A stretch of 40,309 nt of DNA from an uncultured Bacteroidales bacterium (GTDB lineage: Bacteria; Bacteroidota; Bacteroidia; Bacteroidales; Muribaculaceae). A model generated the notes under the pieces. That model saw only the letters and a list, made by a program, of their open reading frames with translations, did no database searches and was not told the origin of the DNA. Positions 16,673 to 24,876 of this stretch are shown piece by piece. The stretch is taken from positions 1 to 40,309 of the forward strand of contig CAMKGM010000026.1 in NCBI GenBank assembly GCA_946412245.1, in the 5' to 3' direction. Each line of letters opens with the position of its first letter. Positions within the stretch are counted from its first letter, which is position 1. The translations under genes were made by a program, and so were the position numbers.

Positions 16673-18172
16673 ATGAAAAAGACGCTTCTATTCATATTAC
16701 TGTCTGTTCTGATTGCACAGGTGACTCTTGCGCAAATGCGGCGTAGCGAAAAACGTGGCATCTGCGAAAACAACCCCAACTACACCGCCCAATATGCCCA
16801 AGCACTTGCCCCGGGCGTGAGTTGGACCTATAACTGGTATGTGGCACCTGAACCTGACAATCTCAATGAGGGTGAGCAGGAGATTTCATTCGCACCCATG
16901 TGCTGGAATCATGACTACGATGCCACTAAGTTGCGTCAGTATCTCCAAAGCCATCCCGGTACAAAATATCTCTTGGGATTTAATGAACCCAACTTCTCGT
17001 CGCAAGCCAACATGACACCGGCTTTTGCCGCGCAGCATTGGCATGAACTGGAGCAGCTGGCTCAGGAATTCAACCTCAAACTCGTTTCACCTGCACTCAA
17101 CTTCACCGGTGAGAGAGTAGGGGGCCGCGTGTGGGGTATTGACGATTGGCTCGGACAGTTCATCGTAGAATATCAAGCACTGCATGACGGCAACGACCCG
17201 CAGATGGACTATATCGCCTTGCATTGCTACATGAACTGGGCGGGTGCTCTTGATTGGTATGTCAACACTTATCTGTTCGATAACGACAAAAATGCTGACC
17301 TAAAAGCCTATTTCCAGCGCAACGGTAAAAAACAGATTATGCTCACCGAGTGGTGCGCTTGGGAAGGTGATAAAGACGGTTTTGTCACCAATGTCGACAA
17401 TCAGATTGACCAAATGGTGCAAAAGGTGCAGATTATGGAACAGAGCGACAATGTGGCCGGCTATGCCTGGTTTATGGGCATAGGTGGAAACCTGGATAAC
17501 GGTTATCCTTATTATCATGTATTCCAGAGCGCTCCTGACGGCATTGAACTCACTGAGCTGGGACTTGTGTATACACACATGTCGTCGTTTGACCGCGAAT
17601 GGTGGAACACGGTAAACCTACGGATTCCGGCCAAGGACTACATTGACATGAGTGAGTGCCAACTTCGTCACAATACCGATATTGAAAGTAATAATATGAT
17701 TGAGCTCAGTAAGTTTGAGCAATATGTGAACTGGGAAGGCAACACCATCACACCCTATGTTACTTATCAGGTTGAAACCGACACTGATGCTGATTACACC
17801 ATCTCTTATCGCATTAACGCGCCGTTTGGCGCTGTGTTCAACTTGGCTGTTGACGGCACTACTGTCGCTCAGCACAGTTTTGAAGGGGGCGAAGGCTGGC
17901 GCACTGTCGAAGCACGTCTATCGCTTTCGGCCGGTAAACATCAGCTCAAAATCATGAATGTCAATCAAGCTTCATGCCGATTTAACTGGTTCATGCTCAC
18001 TCCCTCGACAACCGCTATTAAGGGGATTAACGCTCCTGACGGACGCAACATCAGTACCGTGCGTTATTACGACATGAAAGGGGCTCTGACAACTCCTGCC
18101 GCAGGAGGTCCGGTAGTCCGCTCCATTCTTTACGATGATGGAACTGAAACAACTGAAAAAATCATTAAATAA
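16673..18172 (+). CDS. Second GH128-family beta-1,3-glucanase with CBM6-like domain and T9SS-like tail
   Basis: The 499-residue paralogue of the preceding enzyme has a type I signal peptide (ending VTLAQ) and a GH128 barrel with YLLGFNEPNF (Glu105) and IMLTEWCAWEG (Glu226). A CBM6-like domain (about 330-450) follows. In place of dockerin repeats it ends with about 45 residues, including VRYYDMKGAL and ending TEKIIK, that resemble T9SS type A sorting tails. Its start lies 5 bases after the first GH128 stop. The pair probably arose by tandem duplication, then differed in the C-terminal module and in the active-site cleft loops (extra WGIDDWLGQF region). Confidence 0.9.
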   Translation: MKKTLLFILLSVLIAQVTLAQMRRSEKRGICENNPNYTAQYAQALAPGVSWTYNWYVAPEPDNLNEGEQEISFAPMCWNHDYDATKLRQYLQSHPGTKYLLGFNEPNFSSQANMTPAFAAQHWHELEQLAQEFNLKLVSPALNFTGERVGGRVWGIDDWLGQFIVEYQALHDGNDPQMDYIALHCYMNWAGALDWYVNTYLFDNDKNADLKAYFQRNGKKQIMLTEWCAWEGDKDGFVTNVDNQIDQMVQKVQIMEQSDNVAGYAWFMGIGGNLDNGYPYYHVFQSAPDGIELTELGLVYTHMSSFDREWWNTVNLRIPAKDYIDMSECQLRHNTDIESNNMIELSKFEQYVNWEGNTITPYVTYQVETDTDADYTISYRINAPFGAVFNLAVDGTTVAQHSFEGGEGWRTVEARLSLSAGKHQLKIMNVNQASCRFNWFMLTPSTTAIKGINAPDGRNISTVRYYDMKGALTTPAAGGPVVRSILYDDGTETTEKIIK

Positions 18173-18229
18173 TAGAACACAAAATCATTATATAAACCCT
18201 TATTTATTAATTTTTTAAACCGATTTTTT

Positions 18230-21154
18230 ATGAAAAAATTATTTTTAACTCTGTTTGCCATCACAGCCGCTTTGACTGGCTTCGCACAGACCAATCTGGC
18301 TGTTGGCCATCCTTCGATTGCCTCTTCGGGCAATGCTGGTGAGGGCAATGATGGTAACACCGGAACACGTTGGGAATCAGCTCACAGCGATCCCCAGACA
18401 TGGCAAGTTGACCTGGAAGAAGCTCAGACGTTCAACACCATCCGCATTATTTGGGAGGGTGCTTACTCCTCTACATTCCAGATTATTGCTGGCGACGAAG
18501 TAGGCGATGATGGCTATGTTGTGAATGGTACCACCATTTACTCAATCGAAGGCCAGACCCTTTCAGGTCCATTCCCTTACACACAGATCATCCATCTTGA
18601 CGCACCTGTGACTGCTCGCTATGTCAAGTTCAACGGAACTGCACGCGGCACTGGCTATGGACACAGCTTCTGGGAATTCGAAATCCTGAATGTTGAAGAA
18701 GAGATGGTTGTTACCACTCTCACCATCAGTGCTGAAAAAACCAGCGTTGTAGTGGGTGACAACATGCCCATCGCTGTGGTCGCTAAAGACCAAATGGGCG
18801 GTGACATTGAGCCCGGAACCATCACATGGACCAGCAGCGATCCTGCTGTAGGTACTGTGACCGATGGCGTATTCACTGCTCTGGCCGCAGGTACTACAAC
18901 CATCACTGCTTCAGTGGGTGAAGTTGTTTCTAACAACTTGGTCATGAATGTTGCCGCCGAAGCAACAACTGCTCCCACTACCAATGCTACTGAACCTACA
19001 GATTTGGCTATTAATGTGATTCCGGTCTATAGTGCCACCTATGGCAAAGGCCTTAACGAGAACAATCCCGGTTGGGGTGTAGGTGGTGGTGCTCCGAATC
19101 CTCTTTATACCTCTATTAGCGAGGAAGTGCTTGTCGAGGGTGACAGCCACAAGACAGTGCATGTGAAAGGTGCTGGTATGAACAGCCGCACTCAGAATGC
19201 AACAAGCCTCACTGCCGACTATAGCACTGTGCATGTTGCAGTATATCCCTATAGCGCAACCTCATGCAAGATTTTCGAAGACAATGCTTACGGCACTGCC
19301 GTTACTTATAATGGACTTGTTCCTGGACAATGGAATTATGTGGTAATTGACAATGTGAACTTCTCGAAAAACTACATCTGCATTGAGCTGGTTAACGAGT
19401 ATGAGTTCTATCTCGACCACTTCTATTTTGCAAAACCCGCTGTTGACGACGCTGTGGCTCCCACACTCGACAAGGCCGAGTTGGTTCAGGCCAATACGCT
19501 GAGCGTGGAATTGGCACTGAAGGGTAGCGATGACTTGGCCACAAACATCACCTATGTGATTACCGACCAGAACAATAAGCAGTACACTGCTACTGGTGCC
19601 AATGGCGCTGAAATCAACCACACCATTATGGGACTCGCTGTCAACACTGCTTACACCTTCACCGTTAAGGCCGAAGATGAGAATGGCAACTTCTCTGAAC
19701 CAATTACTGTGCAGGCTACTACTAATGCCTATGTTGCTGCTCCAGCACCCACAACTCCAGCAGAGGATGTGATGTCGGTTTACAGCGAAGCCTATACTAC
19801 TTCGGTTCCTAACATTGGCTTTGATGCTTGGGGCTCAAGAACACAATTCACGGGCATTGAAATCGAAGGCAATCCCACGCTCCAGTTTGTTGACATGGAT
19901 TACTACGGCATTGTGCTCAACACACAACTTGATGTAACCAATATGAAATACATGCATATCGACCTCTTTGGTGATGGTGAAGGCACTCTGGGTATCGTTC
20001 CCATCTGGTGGAATCCTGCAGCCAATCAAAACTTCGGTGAAATCCGCTATACAGCAACTCTCACTAAGGGTGAGTGGGCTAGCATTGACATTCCTTTGAG
20101 CGTATTCGACGATCCCGGTCGCAATGGTGTGAACCTCGTTCACCAGATCAAACTCGACAATGGTAATGGCAACAGCATCTTGGTTGACAACATTTACTTC
20201 TGGACCGATGGTGAGGTGAATCCTCCTCAACCTACCGGTATGACCGATGAGGGTGCCGACGAAAATGGTGTGCACACACTTACTGGTACTTGGAGTCCTG
20301 AAAGCTTTGCCGCTATCGATGCCGAAGCTAAGGCTAATGCTTATGACTTCACTGCTGTGAATGGCATGCCTCAGACTTACAACAACCAGAATATGGCTGC
20401 TAACCCCAACACTCTCTTCATCACCAAGACTCCCGGCACATTCCTCTTCAACGAGGTTGTTGCTAAAGCCGATGGCGATGGTTATCAGGGTTACAACATC
20501 CAGATTATTGACCACTTTGCCAATAGCGCTGACCACAGCGTGAATACTTCTATCGCTCCCATTACCGTAGTGAGCCCGTTCTTCCAGCGTGTAACCAGCA
20601 TGGGCAATGTGTACACAACTACTGTTCTTCCCTTCAACAAGACTTTGCCCGGCAATGTTCAGTTCTATGAAGTGATTGCAATTGACAACACAGGTGAGAC
20701 TGTTGAGGTTGAACTCAATCAGGTAACTGAAGTGGTTGCTGGCGTTCCCTATGTAGCTCATCTCGATGGTGCCGATATAACACTTGCAGGTGGTGGCGAA
20801 ACCACTATTGACTGGAGTGTTACTCCTTCTGCTGTTGGTGATGACGCTTCGTTCATTCCTACGTTTACCAATGTTGCAGCTCTTCGCGGCGATGCAGCAG
20901 GAAAGAACTATGGTATCAACGACGTGGCAACCGAAGTTAACTTCACTGAGGTTACTGAGGTGCCTGCAATGCGCGCTTATATCAAAACAAACGGAACTTC
21001 TACCGGCATTAACGATATCAATAGCGCTAACAAGGAAATCTACTTCAATATCTACACTATCGACGGCAAGGTCGTTCGCCAGAACGTGAAGTCGGCCGAA
21101 GGTCTTGACAGTGGTATCTACATTGTCAATGGCAAGAAGATGATTGTTAAGTAA
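18230..21154 (+). CDS. Large multidomain carbohydrate-binding protein (F5/8 discoidin, Big_2, FN3) with T9SS tail
   Basis: This 974-residue exported protein has a type I signal peptide (ending GFAQ). An N-terminal discoidin/CBM32-like domain (about 22-157, with ESAHSDPQTWQVDLEEAQTF) is followed by a bacterial Ig-like Big_2 domain (about 162-245, ITWTSSDPAVGTVTDGVFTA). A CBM-like sandwich ending in FYLDHFYFAK, an FN3 domain (about 415-508) and a second CBM-like sandwich ending in ILVDNIYFW follow. After a less recognisable stretch, a T9SS type A tail (about 930-974, IYTIDGKVVR and GIYIVNGKKMIVK) closes the protein. No catalytic motif was seen, so a role in surface glucan capture is likely. Confidence 0.8.
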   Translation: MKKLFLTLFAITAALTGFAQTNLAVGHPSIASSGNAGEGNDGNTGTRWESAHSDPQTWQVDLEEAQTFNTIRIIWEGAYSSTFQIIAGDEVGDDGYVVNGTTIYSIEGQTLSGPFPYTQIIHLDAPVTARYVKFNGTARGTGYGHSFWEFEILNVEEEMVVTTLTISAEKTSVVVGDNMPIAVVAKDQMGGDIEPGTITWTSSDPAVGTVTDGVFTALAAGTTTITASVGEVVSNNLVMNVAAEATTAPTTNATEPTDLAINVIPVYSATYGKGLNENNPGWGVGGGAPNPLYTSISEEVLVEGDSHKTVHVKGAGMNSRTQNATSLTADYSTVHVAVYPYSATSCKIFEDNAYGTAVTYNGLVPGQWNYVVIDNVNFSKNYICIELVNEYEFYLDHFYFAKPAVDDAVAPTLDKAELVQANTLSVELALKGSDDLATNITYVITDQNNKQYTATGANGAEINHTIMGLAVNTAYTFTVKAEDENGNFSEPITVQATTNAYVAAPAPTTPAEDVMSVYSEAYTTSVPNIGFDAWGSRTQFTGIEIEGNPTLQFVDMDYYGIVLNTQLDVTNMKYMHIDLFGDGEGTLGIVPIWWNPAANQNFGEIRYTATLTKGEWASIDIPLSVFDDPGRNGVNLVHQIKLDNGNGNSILVDNIYFWTDGEVNPPQPTGMTDEGADENGVHTLTGTWSPESFAAIDAEAKANAYDFTAVNGMPQTYNNQNMAANPNTLFITKTPGTFLFNEVVAKADGDGYQGYNIQIIDHFANSADHSVNTSIAPITVVSPFFQRVTSMGNVYTTTVLPFNKTLPGNVQFYEVIAIDNTGETVEVELNQVTEVVAGVPYVAHLDGADITLAGGGETTIDWSVTPSAVGDDASFIPTFTNVAALRGDAAGKNYGINDVATEVNFTEVTEVPAMRAYIKTNGTSTGINDINSANKEIYFNIYTIDGKVVRQNVKSAEGLDSGIYIVNGKKMIVK

Positions 21155-21188
21155 ATTTAGGCAGATTTTTTCTGCACTTCACTCTTTT

Positions 21189-21227
21189 GAATGGTGCTTG
21201 CACCGCCTGCCGTTGCAGGCACCATTC
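21189..21227 (+). terminator. Intrinsic terminator after the large binding protein gene
   Basis: GAATGGTGC (21189-21197) pairs with GCACCATTC (21219-21227), with an alternative inner GCCTGC/GCAGGC stem, followed by TTTCTTTT. It would end or attenuate the susC operon before the GH3 gene. Confidence 0.8.
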
Positions 21228-21287
21228 TTTCTTTTACTATAACTAATTGATTGCAATAATCCCATTTTTCTCATTAAAACCAGTGAT

Positions 21288-23519
21288 ATGAAAAAGCTAT
21301 TCACTTTGTTTATTTTTCAAGCGCTAGTGTGTTTCTGCATAATGGCTCAGAAGCCAGTTTATCTCGATGACACCAAACCCATCGAAACCCGCATAGACGA
21401 TCTCATGTCGCGACTTACGCTCGATGACAAGATTGCCATCATACATGCGCAGAGCAAGTTCTCGTCACCTGGAATCAAACGACTCGGCTTGCCCGATTTC
21501 TGGACCGATGATGGGCCTCATGGAGTGCGTCCTGATGTGTTGTGGGACGAATGGGAACAAGCAGGACAAACCAATGATTCCTGTGTGGCTTTTCCGGCGC
21601 TTACCTGCCTTGCCGCCACATGGAATCCGCAACTGTCATACAATTATGGCCGGGCGCTGGGCGAAGAAGCCCGCTATCGCGGCAAGGACATGATTCTTGG
21701 TCCTGGCGTCAACATCTACCGCACTCCGCTTAACGGACGCAACTTTGAGTATATGGGTGAGGATCCTTATCTTGCATCGGTCATGGTTGCTCCTTATGTG
21801 CAAGGACTTCAGTCAACCGGCGTTGCTGCTTGTGTGAAGCACTTCGCGCTCAATAATCACGAAACCAACCGTCACACTACAAATATCAACCTGTCTGACC
21901 GTGCACTCTATGAAATCTACCTTCCCGCCTTTAAAGCTGCCGTCCAACAAGGTGGTGCCTGGGGAGTGATGGGTGCCTATAATCTATATAAAAACATTCA
22001 CAATTGCTATAACCCCATCCTCGTCAATCAAATTCTGAAAGGTGAGTGGGGCTTTGACGGAGTACTGGTGTCAGACTGGGGTGGGGCGCACGATACTCAT
22101 CAAGCCGTTGTTGGCGGTCTTGATATGGAGTTCGGCTCATGGACCAATGGTTTGGATCATGGCTACCCCAACGCCTACGATTCCTACTATTTGGCACAAC
22201 CTTATAAGGAACTTATTCAGGCGGGAAAATACACCACACGTGAACTTGATGACAAGGTGCGTCGCGTCCTTAGACTCTTCTTCCGCACCACGCTCAACAA
22301 TCACCGTGCACAAGGATTTATGTGCAGCGATGAACACTATGAAGTGGCTCGCGATGTTGCACAAGAGGGTATCGTGCTACTCAAGAATAAAGGAGGTGTG
22401 CTACCCATCAACACATCAACGACAAAACGAGTGCTTGTAGTAGGCGAAAACGCAATCAAGATGATGACAGTGGGAGGTGGCTCATCATCTCTTAAGGTCC
22501 AGCATGAAATTCTTCCGTTTGACGGATTGAAAACCCGTTTAGAAAAAGAGAACATAATCGTTGACTATGCCCGTGGCTACGTTGGCGACACTACCGGTAA
22601 CTACAATGGCGTGACTACGGGGCAGAATCTTGTGGATATGCGCACTCCGCAACAACTTATTGATGAAGCAGTGGCTAAAGCCAGTCAAACCGACTATGTC
22701 GTTGTCTTTGGCGGTCTCAACAAGAGTATGCACCAAGATTCCGAGGATGGTGATCGTCTCAGTTATGGTTTGCCTTATGATCAGGATCGTCTTGTTGAAG
22801 CTCTTGCTCAGGCTAACAAGAATCTCATCTTTGTCAACATCTCGGGCAATGCTGTGGCAATGCCGTGGGCCGATGCTGTTTCCGCTATCGTGCAAGGCTG
22901 GTTCCTGGGTAGTGAGACGGGAACTTCACTCGCTTCAATCCTTGTCGGCGATGCTAATCCCTCAGGCAAGTTGCCATTCACTTGGTATGAGAAACTTGAA
23001 GATTGCGGAGCACACCGCATGGGCAATTTCCCAGGTGTGAAACGTTCAAATGAAGATATCTTTGACATTGACTATGCCGAGGGCCTTTATGTAGGCTATC
23101 GCGGCGTTGACAAATTCAAGACTCGGCCGCTCTTTGCCTTTGGTCATGGCTTGAGTTACACCTCTTTCAAACTTTCAGACGCGCTTGCCGACAAGAAGGA
23201 GATTACCGCCACTGATAGCATCACTTTTACCGTCAATGTCACAAACACCGGCAAACTTGCCGGTTCAGAGACTGTACAACTCTACATCACTGATGTCAAG
23301 TCGTCACTTGAACGTCCACTCAAGGAACTTAAAGGGTTCAAGAAAGTGCGACTCAATGCCGGTGAGACGCAGGCTGTTTCAATTACAATAGGCCGTGACG
23401 CACTCAGCTATTTCGACGACAAGCAACATCAGTGGGTGGCTGAACCCGGGGACTTTATCGCCCGCATTGGCACATCGAGCGACAACATTAGCGCCCAAGT
23501 AAAGTTCAAGCTCAAATAA
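21288..23519 (+). CDS. GH3 beta-glucosidase
   Basis: The 743-residue enzyme has a signal peptide (about 1-21, ending CIMAQ) and a GH3 N-terminal barrel. GVLVSDWGG places the catalytic nucleophile at Asp263; KHFALNNHETNR is another GH3 signature. The alpha/beta sandwich domain contains a probable acid/base Glu486 in DSEDGDR, and a fibronectin-III-like domain ends the chain (about 640-740). No dockerin or T9SS tail is present, so a periplasmic location is likely, where it would split imported beta-glucan oligosaccharides to glucose. It follows a terminator, so it may have its own promoter, though I found no clear one in 21230-21287. Confidence 0.95.
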   Translation: MKKLFTLFIFQALVCFCIMAQKPVYLDDTKPIETRIDDLMSRLTLDDKIAIIHAQSKFSSPGIKRLGLPDFWTDDGPHGVRPDVLWDEWEQAGQTNDSCVAFPALTCLAATWNPQLSYNYGRALGEEARYRGKDMILGPGVNIYRTPLNGRNFEYMGEDPYLASVMVAPYVQGLQSTGVAACVKHFALNNHETNRHTTNINLSDRALYEIYLPAFKAAVQQGGAWGVMGAYNLYKNIHNCYNPILVNQILKGEWGFDGVLVSDWGGAHDTHQAVVGGLDMEFGSWTNGLDHGYPNAYDSYYLAQPYKELIQAGKYTTRELDDKVRRVLRLFFRTTLNNHRAQGFMCSDEHYEVARDVAQEGIVLLKNKGGVLPINTSTTKRVLVVGENAIKMMTVGGGSSSLKVQHEILPFDGLKTRLEKENIIVDYARGYVGDTTGNYNGVTTGQNLVDMRTPQQLIDEAVAKASQTDYVVVFGGLNKSMHQDSEDGDRLSYGLPYDQDRLVEALAQANKNLIFVNISGNAVAMPWADAVSAIVQGWFLGSETGTSLASILVGDANPSGKLPFTWYEKLEDCGAHRMGNFPGVKRSNEDIFDIDYAEGLYVGYRGVDKFKTRPLFAFGHGLSYTSFKLSDALADKKEITATDSITFTVNVTNTGKLAGSETVQLYITDVKSSLERPLKELKGFKKVRLNAGETQAVSITIGRDALSYFDDKQHQWVAEPGDFIARIGTSSDNISAQVKFKLK

Positions 23520-23549
23520 TAGGGCAACAAACATTTACCCCATAAAATG

Positions 23550-23584
23550 AAAAGAGTGTCTCCCGGTGTGGGAAACACTCTTTT
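23550..23584. terminator. Bidirectional intrinsic terminator
   Basis: AAAAGAGTGT (23550-23559) pairs with ACACTCTTTT (23575-23584), with an inner CCC/GGG. T-rich sequence follows on both strands. It serves the converging GH3 gene and the small lipoprotein gene. Confidence 0.85.
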
Positions 23585-23606
23585 TTCCGTTGTGAATCTT
23601 GGTTGA

Positions 23607-24023
23607 TTACTTGTTCTTCAAGGCGTTGTTCACTGCGTCAGCACCTTTCTGGATAGCGGCATTAGCAGCTTCTTTACCTTTCTCAATTGCAGCGTTGGCA
23701 GCACCCTTAACGGCTTCCTTGCCGGCTTCTACAACTTCTTTACCTGCGTTAACAGCTGCATTGGCAGCATCCTTGCCTGCGTTAGCAGCATCCTTAACGG
23801 CGTCCTTGCCAGCCTCAACAGTCTCAGCAGCGGCATCCTTCACTCCCTCAGTAGCAGCGCTAACCTCAGTAGCAACAGTTGAAGCAGCATTCTCAGCAGC
23901 CTGGCTCAGTTCAGTCTGAGAAGCAGAAGTTGAAGCAGAAGTACTGGCGTTTTCAGCCTTCTTGTCACAAGAAACAAAAGTCATAGCAGCAACAGCTGCA
24001 AGCATAACGATAACTTTTTTCAT
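23607..24023 (-). CDS. Small lipoprotein of 11-residue amphipathic (LEA/apolipoprotein-like) repeats
   Basis: This 138-residue protein has a lipoprotein signal (MTFVSC, lipidated Cys19) and a Ser/Thr/Ala linker. Seven consecutive 11-residue units span residues 60-136 (for example AGKDAVKDAAN, AGKDAANAAVN, KGKEAANAAIQ). The repeating Ala/Lys/Asp-Glu pattern resembles group 3 LEA proteins and amphipathic apolipoprotein-like helices. Proteins of this kind stabilise membranes or proteins under drying, freezing or envelope stress; that role here is inference. It is monocistronic, with its own promoter and shared terminator. Low complexity makes homology uncertain. Confidence 0.75.
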   Translation of the reverse strand: MKKVIVMLAAVAAMTFVSCDKKAENASTSASTSASQTELSQAAENAASTVATEVSAATEGVKDAAAETVEAGKDAVKDAANAGKDAANAAVNAGKEVVEAGKEAVKGAANAAIEKGKEAANAAIQKGADAVNNALKNK

Positions 24024-24051
24024 AATTAAAATGTTTTAAAACAATAAATTG

Positions 24052-24065
24052 ATTAAACGTTTAAT
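24052..24065. promoter_or_regulatory. 14-bp perfect palindrome, candidate operator
   Basis: ATTAAACGTTTAAT is perfectly self-complementary, and after one mismatched pair TT/AA continues it. It lies between the promoter at 24080-24109 and the lipoprotein start, just downstream of the expected transcription start, where a repressor would block initiation. Confidence 0.5.
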
Positions 24066-24079
24066 GAATTAGTTCGCGA

Positions 24080-24109
24080 CAAAGGTAATGTTTTTTTTTA
24101 ATTAGCAAA
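24080..24109 (-). promoter_or_regulatory. Promoter of the small lipoprotein gene
   Basis: On the minus strand TTTG (24109-24106), 18 bases and TACCTTTG (24087-24080), an exact -7 match. Confidence 0.65.
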
Positions 24110-24167
24110 CAATTTTTGCTCAAAAATTATTATTTTTGTAACATAATTTTAAATAACCTCACTTATT

Positions 24168-24842
24168 ATGATTTATATCATATTCATTGTCATATCAATA
24201 GCAAGTTTTGTGATTCAACAGTCACTCACTTCTAAGTTCCAAAAATACTCGCGAATTCCGCTATCTCAACCCATGTATGGAAAGGATGTCGCAGAACGCA
24301 TGCTCAGAGAGAACGGAATTAATAATGTGAGTGTAACAAGCACTCCGGGTTCATTGACCGATCACTATAATCCCGCCAACCAAACTGTGAACCTCAGTTC
24401 CAGTGTTTATGGCACTAATAGTGTTGCTGCCGCTGCAGTAGCGGCACATGAATGTGGTCATGCCGTGCAGCATGCTCAAGGCTATGCACCTCTCAAGTTG
24501 CGTTCGGCTCTGGTGCCTGTTGTCAGTTTCGCATCGCAATGGGTTACATGGATTATTCTCATAGGTATCATTCTTGTACAAGTGTTTCCTGTAATCTTCT
24601 GGATTGGCATCGGTCTTTTTGCCGCTACCACATTATTCAGTTTCATAACTCTGCCTGTTGAGATTGATGCAAGCCAACGCGCTATACAGTGGCTTGAACG
24701 CACCGGCATCACGCAAGGCGAAAATACAACAATGGCTAAAAGTGCTTTGCGCTCGGCTGCCTACACCTATGTCATTGCAGCATTAGGGTCGCTTGCCACC
24801 CTCGTTTATTACGTCGTGATTGCCATGTCGGGCAGGAGATAA
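24168..24842 (+). CDS. Membrane zinc metallopeptidase, YugP family (Zn_peptidase_2)
   Basis: The 224-residue protein has an N-terminal membrane helix (about 1-18) and the zinc-binding motif HECGH (His94, Glu95, His98). Two hydrophobic segments follow (about 125-160), plus one near the C-terminus (about 200-220). This layout is that of the YugP/DUF-type neutral zinc metallopeptidases, whose substrates are unknown. The active site probably faces the cytoplasm or inner leaflet. hisS starts 34 bases downstream and may be co-transcribed. Confidence 0.9.
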   Translation: MIYIIFIVISIASFVIQQSLTSKFQKYSRIPLSQPMYGKDVAERMLRENGINNVSVTSTPGSLTDHYNPANQTVNLSSSVYGTNSVAAAAVAAHECGHAVQHAQGYAPLKLRSALVPVVSFASQWVTWIILIGIILVQVFPVIFWIGIGLFAATTLFSFITLPVEIDASQRAIQWLERTGITQGENTTMAKSALRSAAYTYVIAALGSLATLVYYVVIAMSGRR

Positions 24843-24876
24843 TTTTGATTAATAACATTTAATATTATATTTTAAA

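Noticed and set aside
19835-20761. Minus-strand open frame of 308 codons opposite the large binding protein
   Set aside because: Antisense shadow of a repetitive beta-rich gene; no signature motif or promoter.
8239-23519. Recent horizontal transfer of the PUL as a mobile element
   Set aside because: No integrase, transposase, tRNA target or flanking repeats seen at its edges.
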